Counted from the stretch's first letter, positions 48,201-58,489 are shown. The stretch: 64,000 bases of DNA from Lewinellaceae bacterium (GCA_016716135.1 JADJWX010000030.1:115144-179143), one strand, 5' to 3'. The notes: generated by a model not told the origin, from the sequence alone. Numbers and translations: made by a program.

Positions 48201-51200
48201 TGCAATCTTGTCCACCACCGTAACGACAGCCATACAGCTTGCCGTGTTGTCGGCTGCGTCCGTTGCAGTCAGGATGACGATGTTGGCGCCCAGATCGTCG
48301 CAATCAAAAGAGCCGTTGTCAATGCCAAGCGTCATGCCCGGGCAGTTGTCGGAGCTGTTGTTATTTACATCGCTCACGCCTATGGAAGCCGTACCGGCGC
48401 CGTCCAGCATAACGGTAATGTCCTTGCAAATGGCATCCGGTTCCTGGACGTCGCGCACACGGATTCTGAATGTACAGGTAATGGTATTGCCGTTGCCGTC
48501 GGTTGCTTCGTACCTGATCAGGTGCGGCGAACCGTTGACGCTGAATAATGAGCCCGGTGTATCGCCCAACGTTTGTGTTACGCCGACTTCATTCGGCGGT
48601 GTGCAATCGTCGATGGCTGTCGGGGGCGTCCAGTTGACCCGTGCGCTGCATTTATCAATGTCGTTGCTGACCACGATGTCGGCCGGGCAATTCACCCAGT
48701 GCAGCCCACCGTCGTCGTCGATGGTTATTTCAAATTCTTCGGTATCCGAGCAGAGGCCCAGCGTGGCCGTGACGGTCACCGTCCAGGTGCCTTCGTTGGC
48801 GCCGCTGGTAAATGCCGGTATTGCCGGATTGAGGCCGGTGCTGGTACCGTTGGGCAAGCCTGCAGGCAGACCGCCCGCCCAGCTGTACTCAATGGCGGGA
48901 TTGTTCGGTATGGAAGAGAGCAGAATCTGATCTACGCCGATTTCTGGACAAACCGGGCCTATGTTGGCCAGTTCGTTGATTTCCAGAACAATGCCCTGGC
49001 CGATTGTCACTGTAGTTGTTGCCGTGCACAGGTTAGCGTCGGTCACGGTCACCGTGTAGGTGCCGTCGGCCAGGCCGCTGTTGGAGGCCGCCGTCGGTGT
49101 ATTGCCCACGCCACCCCAGTTGTAGGTATACGGGGTGGTACCACCGGTAGCATTTACCGTTGCCGCGCCGTCGTTATTTCCGTCGCAGCTTTCGTCGGTA
49201 GTGCTGATCGTTGTAGCCACCAGTTCAGTCGGTTCGGAAATATCGGCATTCGTCACCGCAGTGCAACCGTTTGCATCCGTAACCCGGATCGTGTAATTTC
49301 CGGCCAGCAGGTTCGTAAGCGTATAATTACCACCGGATGCAGCGATTTCTATGCCGGCAGGATTGCCAGGAGTTGGTCCAAGCCAGGCAACCTGGTACGG
49401 AGGCGTACCATCCAGCGCCCGAACCGTTGCCGATCCTGTGGCATTGCCGTTGCAGAGCACATTGACCTGGCTGAACAGGAAAATGTCCACTTCTGTCGGT
49501 TCGGTAATGCCGTAAGTAGCCGCTACCGTGCAACCGTTTACGTCGGTCACCGTCACGTGGAAGGTGCCGGCGGGCAGGTTGGTTTGGTCTTGCAGGAACT
49601 GGCTGACATCCGGCCCGGTCCAGTTGTAGGTGTAGGGCGGCGTGCCTCCAGAGGGTGTAATGTCGATGGAGCCGGTGCTTTCGCCGTGGCAATCGACATC
49701 GTTTACCGTGGCCGTAACCGTCGGAACAGGATGCACCGTCACCGTGAAGGTGCATTCAGCCGTAAGGCCGGCTGCATCCGTAGCCAGGTAAGTCACTACC
49801 GTGTTGCCAACCGGGAATATATCGCCCGGGTTGTGAGAAGCCGTGAAGCTGATCACGCCGCAATTGTCGTCGGCCGTTGGCGGAATCCACCAGACCGGGC
49901 CTGCGCCGCAGATGGCGGTCGGGTTGGCCGGGCAGTTGGCGATGGTTGGGTTTTCGTTGTCGGTTACGGTTACGGTGAAAGCGCAGGTGTTGGTATGGCC
50001 TGCGGCGTCTTCCACGTAGTAGGTTACCGTTGTTTGGCCTACGGCAAAATTGCGCGTTGCCACCGGTGTGCCATTGGCAGCAGTATTTTGAGGTGTAAAC
50101 GCAAGTGCATCGGCAGGTCCATCAATTGTTCCGTCCGGATTGGTATACGTCACTGAATAATTAATCACGCCACAATTGTCGGACGGGTTGGGGATATTCC
50201 AGGAATACTCGCCCTGGCAATCGCCGGTTCCTCCATCGGATGTGTTAATCGCCGTAGTCAATCCGGCACAGGAAACTTGCGGGTTTTCATTGTCCGTTAC
50301 GGTAACATTGAAACTACAGGAAGCCGTATTGCCAGAAGCATCTGATATAACAAAAACATTTGTTGTTGAGCCAACCGGGAATACGCTGTTGGTGGGCAAG
50401 CCCTCTAAAAGGGCCACCGTTTGCGAAGCATAACTAATGGTAATCTGACCATTCCCCAAACGTACGCCTTGGGAGTGGGTGACGCCTGATGCCAGACCGG
50501 AAGTATAGCTGCTTCCTCCACCAGCACCCTCAAAACAACCTGAGCCGCCGCCATAATAGCCGCCACCGCCGCCTGTGCCATAGCCTATTAAAGTGTTTGA
50601 ACCGCCAAAGCCCAAAGAGCCATTTTGATTACCGCCACAAGAACCATGGCCAGTCGGCCCGGCGATGCCGCCGCCAACTTGGGTTCCACCGGAGCCCGTG
50701 TACTGACAATTACTGCAGGAAAAGACACAGCCGCTACCTCCAATCAATCCGCCGCCGTGTCCGCCTTCAGCCGAGTTTAAACCGCAGTTACTTCCAGCAC
50801 CGCCGCCACCACCAGCAACAATAATCCGGTCGTTTAGCGTATTGCCGCCCTGACGAATATCAGAAGCGCCACCGCCAGAGCCATAGCCGAAATAGACACC
50901 ACCTGATCCACCGCCGTTAAATCCACCCGTGGTTTCTGTTCCGGCGCCACCGACATACAGGTACAGGGTTTCGCCCGGGATAACCGGGTGCGTTGCCTGC
51001 ACTCTACCACCCAGACCTTCTGCGCCATATCCTTCTGCGCCATAAACATCAACCGTGATCGACGTTACTCCGGCAGGAACCACCCATGGTTGTACGGCTC
51101 CAGTGTACACGAAGGTTTCCATACCCGGAGCAAGGTTAATGGTGCAATTATCATCCACCACCGGATCATTAAAACTCACCACCGCCCCACAAATACCCGG

Positions 51201-53999
51201 ATCGTTGTTCACCACAATATCCGCCGGGCAATCAATTGTCGGGGCCGTGTTGTCCACCACCGTCAAGGTAAATGAGCAAGTCGTGGTATTCGGGAAACCG
51301 TCGGTAGCCGTCCACAAAATCGTGTGGTCGCCCAGGCCGAAAATCTCGCCCACGAGGGTATTCGTGTTATTTACATCATTTACCAAAGTAAAGGCGCAGT
51401 TGTCGGTAGCCACCGGATTCAGCACAGCCGTGCCGGTGTAATCGCAATTGGCATCTACTTCCACCGTCCGGTCTTGCGGGCAGTCCAGGTCGGGCAATTG
51501 CATATCGCGCACCGTGATCGTAAACGAGCAGGTGATCGTGTTGCCGTTGCCGTCGGTGGCCGTGTAGGAAATCATGTGCGGAGCGCCCGGTGCCGTTACA
51601 TCGAAGCAAGTACCGGATGTGCCACCCGTTGGGCCGCTGACTACCGCATTATCGCAATTATCCAATGCAGTCGGAGTCGTCCAGTTGACATTGGCGCAAC
51701 ATTTATCCACGTCGTTGTTCACAACGATATCGGCCGGGCAATTCACCCAGTTCAGGCCGCCGGCATCGTCGATGGTAATCGTAAATTCTTCGGTGTCCGT
51801 ACAGGCGCCGAGTGTAGCGGTTACCGTCACCGTATACGTGCCTTCGGCGCCGGCTGTGAAAGCCGGAATACTGGCATTCAGGCCGCTGCTGTTGCCGGCA
51901 GCCAGTCCCGAACCGGCCGGGCTGACCGACCAGCTGTAACTGGTAGCCGGATCATTTGGCGTAGCTGACAGCAAGATAGCCGGCACTGTTGCGCCGGGGC
52001 ATACCGGACCGACATTTGCCGGTGCATTCAGTTCCAGATCAATGACCGTAACCGTAAAGGTGCAGGTGTTCGAGCAACCGTTCACATCGGTTCCGGTGTA
52101 GGTAATTACATGAACACCGGCTGTAGCAACGGCCGGGTCGAACTGGTCACCCGTAACGCCCGTGCCGCTGAAGGTACCATCAGCCGGCACGCCGTCGGGC
52201 AACGTGAAGGATGCGCTTTCCAGGCAGGTTGTAATGTCTGCCGGACAGGTTACCGCAATTTGATCCACGTCGAAATCAACTTCGTTGAGCGTAGCGACAT
52301 TCACCGCACAGAAATTGCCGGTAGTAGCGCTGATGGGGGTTGGTGCGCCCGTGATGTTCACCGTGACGCCCGAAGCCATGTTGGTTAATACTTTAAAATT
52401 CAGGGTTAAAATCGTTGTGCCGTTCGCAACGCCGGCGCCGTAAGGCGCAAAGTCGGCATCGAACCAGGAATAGGTCAGTTGATCCGGCATCGGTGTGCCG
52501 ATAGTTGGTGCGTCGCCATCAATCGTCAACGAGGTATTTCCAATCAGTTGCAACTGTGCGTTATTCCAGTTGACGCTGAATTGCAGGGTACCCAGGTTGG
52601 TAAACTGGTCTGCTTTAATTTGAACAGCAATGGTTTCGCCGCAGGTGGCCGAAGCCGGGCCGCTGGCGGTAAGTGCCATATCGGGTACCGATTGGCCGGT
52701 ACCGATGGTTACCTCAGCGGTGGCTGTGCAGTTGTTGGCGTCCGTGACCGTCACGGTGTAGGTATCGTCAGTCAGGAAGGAGGCCGCTGCCGTCAGATCG
52801 CCATTCGACCACTCGTAGGTATAGCCGGTAGTGCCACCTGTGGCGTTCACTGTCGCGCTGCCGTTGAAGGCGCCGGGGCAGGTCTCGTCGGTGTGGCTGA
52901 TGATCTCTGCGATCAGCTGGGTCGGGCCGGAAATAACAAAACCCTCAACTTTTGAACAGCCGTTCGCATCAGTTACCGTCACCCAATAGTTGTCCGGCGC
53001 CAGATTCATGGCCGTAGAGGCAGACGGGTGTGTTTGCATAAATAAGTTGCTCCACTTAAATTCATACGGGCCAACGCCGCCGCTGGCCGTAGCAATGGCG
53101 GAACCGTCATTAGCGCCGGCACAGGTTTCGGGCAGGAAGCCGCTCATGGATACCTGCAATTCCGTGGGTTCAGTAATTCCAAACTCCTCCTCAACCGCAC
53201 AGCCGTTGGCATCCGTCACGGTTACCAGGAAGGTGCCGGCGGGCAAATTGATCTGGTCTTCATTGGCGACGACAACAGCCGGGCCACCCCAGTTGAACAC
53301 AAGCGGCAGTGCGCCGCCGGTAACCGTCAGATCGATGGCGCCGGTGCTGTTGCCGTGGCAAAGCACATTGGTCACATCGCCGGAAACGGTGAATCCCGGA
53401 TTTACGCTAAAGGTGCGGGAGATCGTCGCAGTGTTTCCACAATCGTCTGTGGCCGTGTAGGTCACGACGTAGTCGCCCAGGGTGTTGATATCAACGAAAC
53501 CCATGGTGGTCACGGTCCCGGTCACATCGCCCGAACAAACGTCCGTTGCCGTTACGCCCGGGTCAACGTACACGGCGCCCTGGCAAAGTTCGATTGGGTT
53601 GGGGCCGTTGAGCACCATTGCCGGCGGAGTAGTATCGTCTACATTGATCGTTTGGGTGCAACTCGTGGTATTGCCGCAAGCATCGGTTACGTACCAGGTA
53701 CGGGAAACAACTACCGGGCAAGTACCGGCTGCCGCATCCTGGTATTGCACGTTCACAATGCCGCAAACATCGGAAGCGACGCCCGCATTGGTGGCATCGT
53801 TGAATTCGGCGTAGTCGGAATTAGCAAGGGTAGTGGAATAGACCGGGCCGGTAATGGCGTTTTCGTCGCAGCCCTCGATATTTCGCGTTTGCGGACAGGT
53901 AGTGATGACCGGGAACGTTGTATCGTCAATATTGATCGTCTGGTCGCAAGTGCGGGTCGTTCCGCAGGCGACATCCGTTATCGTCCACATCCGGGTCAC
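45135..53999 (-). CDS. Giant T9SS adhesin, middle part (SprB, cohesin-like, glycine-rich, HYR modules)
   Basis: 2,954 codons, open at both ends by frameshift. Modules in order: HYR-like pair; three SprB repeats (about 193-437; NVLCHGNSTGAIDLTVTGG, GTFLVTVTDANGC); a cohesin-like domain (about 437-582; ATCGETIAVQIKADQFTNLG, LQFSVNWNNAQLQLIG); HYR modules, one interrupted after DDNC by a glycine-rich domain (about 953-1195; GGASDIRQGG, RIIVAGGGGGAG); three more SprB repeats (about 1416-1670); HYR modules; a surface module GTVINFTDNGWESND (about 2026-2237); HYR modules, one holding a choice-of-anchor-like guest (about 2623-2787; EATFLADAVIDGTEGFES). SprB repeats are known from the Flavobacterium gliding adhesin SprB. 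Confidence 0.88.
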   Translation of the reverse strand: MTRMWTITDVACGTTRTCDQTINIDDTTFPVITTCPQTRNIEGCDENAITGPVYSTTLANSDYAEFNDATNAGVASDVCGIVNVQYQDAAAGTCPVVVSRTWYVTDACGNTTSCTQTINVDDTTPPAMVLNGPNPIELCQGAVYVDPGVTATDVCSGDVTGTVTTMGFVDINTLGDYVVTYTATDDCGNTATISRTFSVNPGFTVSGDVTNVLCHGNSTGAIDLTVTGGALPLVFNWGGPAVVVANEDQINLPAGTFLVTVTDANGCAVEEEFGITEPTELQVSMSGFLPETCAGANDGSAIATASGGVGPYEFKWSNLFMQTHPSASTAMNLAPDNYWVTVTDANGCSKVEGFVISGPTQLIAEIISHTDETCPGAFNGSATVNATGGTTGYTYEWSNGDLTAAASFLTDDTYTVTVTDANNCTATAEVTIGTGQSVPDMALTASGPASATCGETIAVQIKADQFTNLGTLQFSVNWNNAQLQLIGNTSLTIDGDAPTIGTPMPDQLTYSWFDADFAPYGAGVANGTTILTLNFKVLTNMASGVTVNITGAPTPISATTGNFCAVNVATLNEVDFDVDQIAVTCPADITTCLESASFTLPDGVPADGTFSGTGVTGDQFDPAVATAGVHVITYTGTDVNGCSNTCTFTVTVIDLELNAPANVGPVCPGATVPAILLSATPNDPATSYSWSVSPAGSGLAAGNSSGLNASIPAFTAGAEGTYTVTVTATLGACTDTEEFTITIDDAGGLNWVNCPADIVVNNDVDKCCANVNWTTPTALDNCDNAVVSGPTGGTSGTCFDVTAPGAPHMISYTATDGNGNTITCSFTITVRDMQLPDLDCPQDRTVEVDANCDYTGTAVLNPVATDNCAFTLVNDVNNTNTLVGEIFGLGDHTILWTATDGFPNTTTCSFTLTVVDNTAPTIDCPADIVVNNDPGICGAVVSFNDPVVDDNCTINLAPGMETFVYTGAVQPWVVPAGVTSITVDVYGAEGYGAEGLGGRVQATHPVIPGETLYLYVGGAGTETTGGFNGGGSGGVYFGYGSGGGASDIRQGGNTLNDRIIVAGGGGGAGSNCGLNSAEGGHGGGLIGGSGCVFSCSNCQYTGSGGTQVGGGIAGPTGHGSCGGNQNGSLGFGGSNTLIGYGTGGGGGYYGGGSGCFEGAGGGSSYTSGLASGVTHSQGVRLGNGQITISYASQTVALLEGLPTNSVFPVGSTTNVFVISDASGNTASCSFNVTVTDNENPQVSCAGLTTAINTSDGGTGDCQGEYSWNIPNPSDNCGVINYSVTYTNPDGTIDGPADALAFTPQNTAANGTPVATRNFAVGQTTVTYYVEDAAGHTNTCAFTVTVTDNENPTIANCPANPTAICGAGPVWWIPPTADDNCGVISFTASHNPGDIFPVGNTVVTYLATDAAGLTAECTFTVTVHPVPTVTATVNDVDCHGESTGSIDITPSGGTPPYTYNWTGPDVSQFLQDQTNLPAGTFHVTVTDVNGCTVAATYGITEPTEVDIFLFSQVNVLCNGNATGSATVRALDGTPPYQVAWLGPTPGNPAGIEIAASGGNYTLTNLLAGNYTIRVTDANGCTAVTNADISEPTELVATTISTTDESCDGNNDGAATVNATGGTTPYTYNWGGVGNTPTAASNSGLADGTYTVTVTDANLCTATTTVTIGQGIVLEINELANIGPVCPEIGVDQILLSSIPNNPAIEYSWAGGLPAGLPNGTSTGLNPAIPAFTSGANEGTWTVTVTATLGLCSDTEEFEITIDDDGGLHWVNCPADIVVSNDIDKCSARVNWTPPTAIDDCTPPNEVGVTQTLGDTPGSLFSVNGSPHLIRYEATDGNGNTITCTFRIRVRDVQEPDAICKDITVMLDGAGTASIGVSDVNNNSSDNCPGMTLGIDNGSFDCDDLGANIVILTATDAADNTASCMAVVTVVDKIAPTISCPDPLTAVCAAGENPVYDSWATFTSATGSGDDNCAINPASFLLESEVDNGLSCPRTITRTYRVADYSGNTATCTQTITVDDTEAPVFTGAPVAKTCGTLAAGDIAFVAFQSDDPDQFAIVTLAPLAAGTVINFTDNGWESNDNTFRTGEGVIAWTVPVGGLAAGTVVTFNPGALTATSGTLASVDGSFALSTSGDQVIAFCGTYNTLTGAISGANLAAVDFDDPFGWDANATSSNNSALPLGLTNGSTAISVGEADNGRFECPGPPNGSPAAVAAIVNTASNWAVSASPFTPAVAVCTYTITGGAGSLPQAVVNVSCSEDVPALPTVTATDNCTDPINVYLNEVLQPGVCDNKFTLTRTWIATDACGNSTVHTQTINVNDNTAPVITGTPNNLTVECDGSGNSNQLIDWLNDHGGFSATDNCGELTWSHNFGALSNDCGETGTTTVMFTATDACGNTATRTATFTIQDTQDPFWVLNPQDLIIECDNTSDPNDQIAAWLNTAGGGEAGDNCSNVRYSNNFTSLSDGCGTTGTALVTFTARDACGRTTTRTATVTVVDTHGPAITSPAKNQTVECDGNGNTTALNAWLANNGGATASDECGTITWETPVLMNEIEGCGNAKELVYMFQAKDACNNLSATTIASFIIEDTEAPEWTAYPQNASAECGDAPMAIMDWLANFGGGQVEDVCGGASGSVTVHYTDEATFLADAVIDGTEGFESINGISNNYVLPGLTVSSTPGTMEPYTNFAVIAGAKSLRGDGSQKYTFTFPSDINTFGITIRGFADFQGAGAQMTFMNNAGDAFTIATGPLPDLNTIFLGIVNSAMAFNTVMIETTTGANDVVLMDQLHYGLGPIAGSFVYETDLIKYTPACGNSGVYEYRFTAKDLCGNDTSWVASFTVVDNPPPSLTAPANLTLSCTQDQQNNSAAIIDWLDNYTAADECGTVDVTHNFSATTVDYCTGDDITVTWTATDECGNTSTTGCNRDQQGRHTACDYASGKFDTKLRSGSTKQRCGHYRLVG

Positions 54000-54793
54000 A
54001 ACCGTCGGGCAGGTTCTAATTTCGTATCTATATATTTAAAGGTAGTAGTGCCGCAGGTGTTGGTATAGGCGCCGCCTTCAGCGGCAAATTCCGTGGCATC
54101 AGAGGCCTGTTCTGTTTCGGAATAGGCCGGGTGTCCGGCAGTAGCGATCGCACCGGTGCTACAACCCTCAATAAGAGGGATGTTGGCCGGGCATTGCGTA
54201 ATCAGCAGTTCCGAGCCGGTACCTTGAATTTCAAAGGTACACGGATTTTCATCCGCGTCATTATTGGAAATCACCACCGTTGCCGTGCGTATGCCGGTAG
54301 CCGTAGGATCAAATTTTATTTTAAACGTCGTCGTTCCGCCACTGGCAGCCACCGGAGAAGTGGGTTGTAGGGTAACGCTGAAATCACCGGCGTTCAAACC
54401 GTTGATCACCACGGCAGGTGTGCCGTCGAGGATAAGCGGACAATCGCCCGTATTGGTAATGGTGTATTCTTTTTCCACCATGCAGTTGTCAATATTGACA
54501 CAACCGAAATCGGTGCAGTTATTTACATCGTAGCTGTTACTGCCGTCGGGGATGTTGTTGCTGTTGCATTCCACTGCCATTTCCGGCTGTTGGACAGTCA
54601 CCATAACCGAGGTGCTGGAAGAGCAGCCGTTGTTGTCCGTCACTGTGTAAGTGATCGTCACGGTTCCAAAATCCACGCCGGTCACTTTGCCGGTGCCGTC
54701 TACCGTGGCAATATTATCGTCGGAGGAAGTCCAGTCTTCCGTTTGTACGGTTGCCGGAGCCACTACATTGGGCGTACCCGTGAGTTGAACCAT
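53996..54793 (-). CDS. Giant T9SS adhesin, fragment with Ig-like and choice-of-anchor D modules
   Basis: 265 codons. An Ig-like (Big-2-type) module is seen first (DDNIATVDGTGKVTGVDFGT VTITYTV), then a choice-of-anchor D / ASPM-SPD2-Hydin-like module (VEKEYTITNTGDCPLILDG, TTFKIKFDPTATGIRTATVV), then the start of a HYR-like module. It ends FKYIDTKLEPARRL, but the next frame supplies RTCPTVVTRMWTITD, so a one-base indel near 54,017 separates it from the piece at 45135-53999. Confidence 0.75.
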   Translation of the reverse strand: MVQLTGTPNVVAPATVQTEDWTSSDDNIATVDGTGKVTGVDFGTVTITYTVTDNNGCSSSTSVMVTVQQPEMAVECNSNNIPDGSNSYDVNNCTDFGCVNIDNCMVEKEYTITNTGDCPLILDGTPAVVINGLNAGDFSVTLQPTSPVAASGGTTTFKIKFDPTATGIRTATVVISNNDADENPCTFEIQGTGSELLITQCPANIPLIEGCSTGAIATAGHPAYSETEQASDATEFAAEGGAYTNTCGTTTFKYIDTKLEPARRL

Positions 54794-55080
54794 ATCGCCA
54801 ACGCAGGTCGGGGCTGCGCCGGAGATGGCCGGGGCCGGGAGGGCACTGACGGTAATCGTATCGGACCTTCCGTACAGCCATTGCCGTCTGTATAACTATA
54901 GGTAATCACATGGGGCACACCGCTGCCGAAGGACAAACGACCGGCCGTACACAGTGCCGCTATAGGTACCGCCAATCGGAGTAGACCCCGGAAAGCGCAA
55001 ACGGAGTAGCATCCACACACTGCAAAATCATCCGGACAAGCCAACACCGGCTGCCGAAGGATCAAACGTGCCGGCCGTTA
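54794..55080 (-). pseudogene. Degraded copy of a 75-residue repeat in the giant adhesin
   Basis: This stretch is a copy of the 225-bp repeat found cleanly just to the right (55.16-55.5 kb; PVMDCPDDFAVCVDATPFAL, SAAGVGPHVITYSYTDGNGC) but carries many single-base insertions and deletions within about 280 bp, breaking every frame. The comparison of clean and broken copies makes the indels easy to see. Confidence 0.7.
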
Positions 55081-56680
55081 CACCAGGCCGCTTAGTAACG
55101 TGCCGCCTAGCGGTGTAGCCGCGCCCGAAAGCGCAAACGGAGTAGCATCCACACACACTGCAAAATCATCCGGACAATCCATCACCGGCAAAGCATTCAC
55201 CGTAATCGTATAGGTGCAACTGTTCGTACAGCCATTGCCGTCTGTATAACTATAGGTAATCACATGCGGGCCAACACCGGCTGCCGAAGGATCAAACGTA
55301 CCGGCCGTTACACCAGTGCCGCTATAGGTACCGCCAATCGGAGTAGCCCCCGAAAGCGCAAACGGAGTAGCATCAACGCATACCGCAAAATCATCCGGAC
55401 AATCCATCACCGGCAAAGCATTCACCGTAATCGTATAGGTGCAACTGTTCGTACAGCCATTGCCGTCTGTGTAAGTATAGGTAATCACATGCGGGCCAAC
55501 ACCGGCCGTCGCGGGGTTAAACATGTTGGCGGCAACACCCATACCGCTATGTGTACCGCCGGCAGGCGTGCCGTCTGTCAGCAGAAACACTGGCTGGTCT
55601 ACACACACCGAAAAGTCGGAGGGACAGGTCACTGTGATCGGGTTCAACGCAATATTTACGTTATTGGCAAAATTCGCCGTGTTGATACAGAAACTGGCAC
55701 TGACCACCTCCGACACCAACGGGCTGTTTGAAACGTCGACGGAAACACTGCCGCTGCTCGTCAATACCTTCATGTTGAGGGTCAGGATAACCGTGGCGTC
55801 GGCGAGGTCTTCGCCGTCGAAGCCCGAAGGATCAAACCAGGAGTAGGTGAGCTCGCCCAGTGTCAGGGCGTCCAAATCACCGATAATCGGATCGCCGCCA
55901 ACACCGCCGATCTCCAGGGCCGTGTGGCTGATGTACTGGAGTTCGGTTTCATCCCACTCCACACTGTATTGCAGGGAGGAAAGGTCCGTAAAACTGTTGC
56001 TCACCGCGATAGTGATCTGCACTATGTCGCCGCAAGTGGCGTTGGCCGGGCCGGCGGCGGTCAGCGTGAGTTCTAACAGTTGGATATTGATCGTTTCCGA
56101 ACAAGTGGACGTGCAGCCGTTTTCTTCTATTTCAACGGTCACGGTGTATGTACCCGAGGCGCCGGCCGTCACTTCGATGGATTGACCATCCGTAGGCGTG
56201 GTGATGGTACCGGCCCCCTGGATGCTCCAGGCGTAGCTGTCCATGCCTGCCGGGGCTTCATAGTAATTGCCGGCAGAGTTGGCACAAGCCGTGTTGCCGA
56301 ACAAGGTGATCGAGCAGACCGGCGCAGGTTCGATGGTAATCGTTTGCTCCGCAGTAGCCGTGCAACCGTTCGCATCGGTGATGGTCACCGTGTACGTGGT
56401 TGTTGCTCCGGGCGATACGTTGTGCGGACCTTCGGTGGCTGGAAGGCCGCCCGACCAGGCATACATGTACGGGCCGGTGCCGCCGGTTGGGCCGGCGGTC
56501 AGGTCGGCGCTGCCGCCGCCGCAGATGGTGCCGTCGTTGGGCGTGCCGGAGTTTTCGGCGACGGTTATGGCGGCTGTCAGGTCGTTGCCAGCCCCCTCGA
56601 TGGAGAACTTGTACAGGTTCTCATCGCTGTCGGTGTTGGCAATAATTACCGTTGCTGTGCGCAGGCCGGTTGCTGTGGGT
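55078..56680 (-). CDS. Giant T9SS adhesin, fragment with cohesin-like module and 75-residue repeats
   Basis: The frame is open from about 56,680 (PTATGLRTATVIIANTDSDE), although its first ATG is at 56466. Modules: the end of a choice-of-anchor D domain; a PKD-like/SprB-like part (GPYMYAWSGGLPATEGPHNV; TYTVTITDANGCTATAEQT); an Ig-like part (YAWSIQGAGTITTPTDGQS); a cohesin-like domain (bases about 55620-56080; ATCGDIVQITIAVSNSFTDL, LQYSVEWDETELQYISH); then 75-residue repeats (DCPDDFAVCVDATPFALSGA). Confidence 0.75.
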
Positions 56681-56683
56681 CAA

Positions 56684-58489
56684 ATTTAATTTTAAAGGTT
56701 GTGGTTCCACCATTTGCCGCCACCGGCGAAGTGGGTTGTTCGGTCACGGTAAAATCCCGGAATTAAATCCCTGGATCAATACCAGGGGCGTACCGTTCAG
56801 CACCAGCGGGCAGGAGCCGGTATTGGTAATGGTGAATTCGTATTCCTGCATGCCGGTGGTCACGTCGTGGCAGCCAAAGTCGGTGCAGTCCGATGTGCCG
56901 GGAGTAGCATCTTCATCGGCAATGGAGTTACTATTGCAGGATACGTCCATTTCAGCGCAAGCGGCTGCGCAGGTGCTCAGGTCCCCGTTGAAACAGAAGT
57001 TGTGGAATTCGAAGCCGTTGCTTTGGTTGACTGTGCCACCAAATATCGTTTGACCATTCATTTGTCCGCCACTCAGACTGACGTTGGTCGTGTAGGGAGC
57101 CAGCACGCTGCCAAGAATGGCATAGGCACTGAAATTGAAGGTTGCAAATCAAAGTCAGTAAAAATTCCAAGCGTTTTTCTAAGCGACTTTAGCCAAGCTG
57201 TATGGGACCAACGGGCGTTACACCGTCGATCGAAATAGCGCCGCCACTGAAGGTAACCGTAGTTCCGGGGTATAGCACTAGGATGGCAGCTGCATTGCCG
57301 ACATTTTGGAAATCAATACTCGGCGTATTTGTAAGTGTATATCCGGACAAATCAAAAACAACCACACCGGAACTGTTCATGGCATCCAATTCAAAACTTC
57401 CGCCACCATTATCTGTGACATCGCCGGCAACCTGCGCCGGGCAGTTGGTGGCAATGGTGGACGGACTATAATTCGGACCTAATCGACTGGAAATAAGTTT
57501 GTGCCGCTGCCCAATTGACAGCAGGGGCATAATTGCGGTACATACCGGGAATAATGCTAAAGCCGCCGCTAAATGGCGGGAGGTCGGTTGCCGTATTGTA
57601 CAGCAGGTTACCCCTGGGGCCAACAAAAGCCGAAGAATGGTTCACATCACCACCAACCACCAGGTTATCCCAGCCCTGCGGAGCATGCAATCCGCCGGTT
57701 GAAGTAGGCGCGCCGCCGCCGATGGTATAGTTTCCGGAAGCAGTGAAATTGCCCTGCACAGCCAGGCGGCCTTCCGAATCGCCCGTGCCATCGGAGGTGA
57801 AATCGCCAAAAATAACGGCGTTAAAATTGCCGTTGTGCGGTCCGGCCAGGGTGTTGGAGCCAATGATACCGCCTGGAGTTCCGGGAGAATACCCACTGGC
57901 ATGCCCCTGAGCGATCAGGTCGAAAATGCTGCCAGCCCCCGGCACATCTCATTGTGGCAGCCAAGCACATTGTCCGCTTCAACAAAATTGTCGTCGTCAT
58001 CAACGATGAGAAGTTGCCACCTGGCATTTATAAGCACATAGCCAATGGTGAACATTACTAGCGCCATCCACCACTCCAATAGTAGATGCCGATAGCACCG
58101 GTAAAACACTTCCAGATCACCATTGTTCCCGCAGGCAAATTACGAGTAGCGCCAAGTGAAAATTTCAGGTTCAACTGCCGCTGGGTGCGTTGATTGCTCA
58201 CCACCAGGATCGTTCCTTCATTGGAAACCGCCTTCGCAGGCATTGACGATTTGAGCCTCAAATTGTGCCTATCCCAGATTGGGTTGCCGGAAAATGAGCT
58301 CCAAACGCCAGGGGTCACTTCCGCCGCCGATCGGGTGGAAGTGTGCCATAAAATCATTGCAGACACTTTTCAGGATGGTGATTCATCTCGTTGGTAAAAT
58401 TGGTTGCATTACTGGTATTTTGTTATCCCAAGTTTACTTGGGCGGAGGTTTGGCTCGAAATTTATGCTAGAGTATATAGGCAAAACCGG
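56684..58489 (-). pseudogene. Giant T9SS adhesin, broken region with choice-of-anchor A module
   Basis: Protein-like pieces in alternating minus-strand frames. At 57466-57945 and 57189-57626 lies a choice-of-anchor A-type domain (FDLIAQGHASGYSPGTPGG, FGDFTSDGTGDSEGRLAVQG, WDNLVVGGDVNH, then YTLTNTPSIDFQNVGNAAAI and GQMNGQTIFGGTVNQ). At 56744-57106 is the start of a choice-of-anchor D domain, broken where TCCGGGATTTTACC lacks one G (SGILP instead of SGDFTVTEQ). At 58.0-58.4 kb sits a further module (TQRQLNLKFSLGATRNLPAG). At least four frameshifts are needed to join these. Confidence 0.7.
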
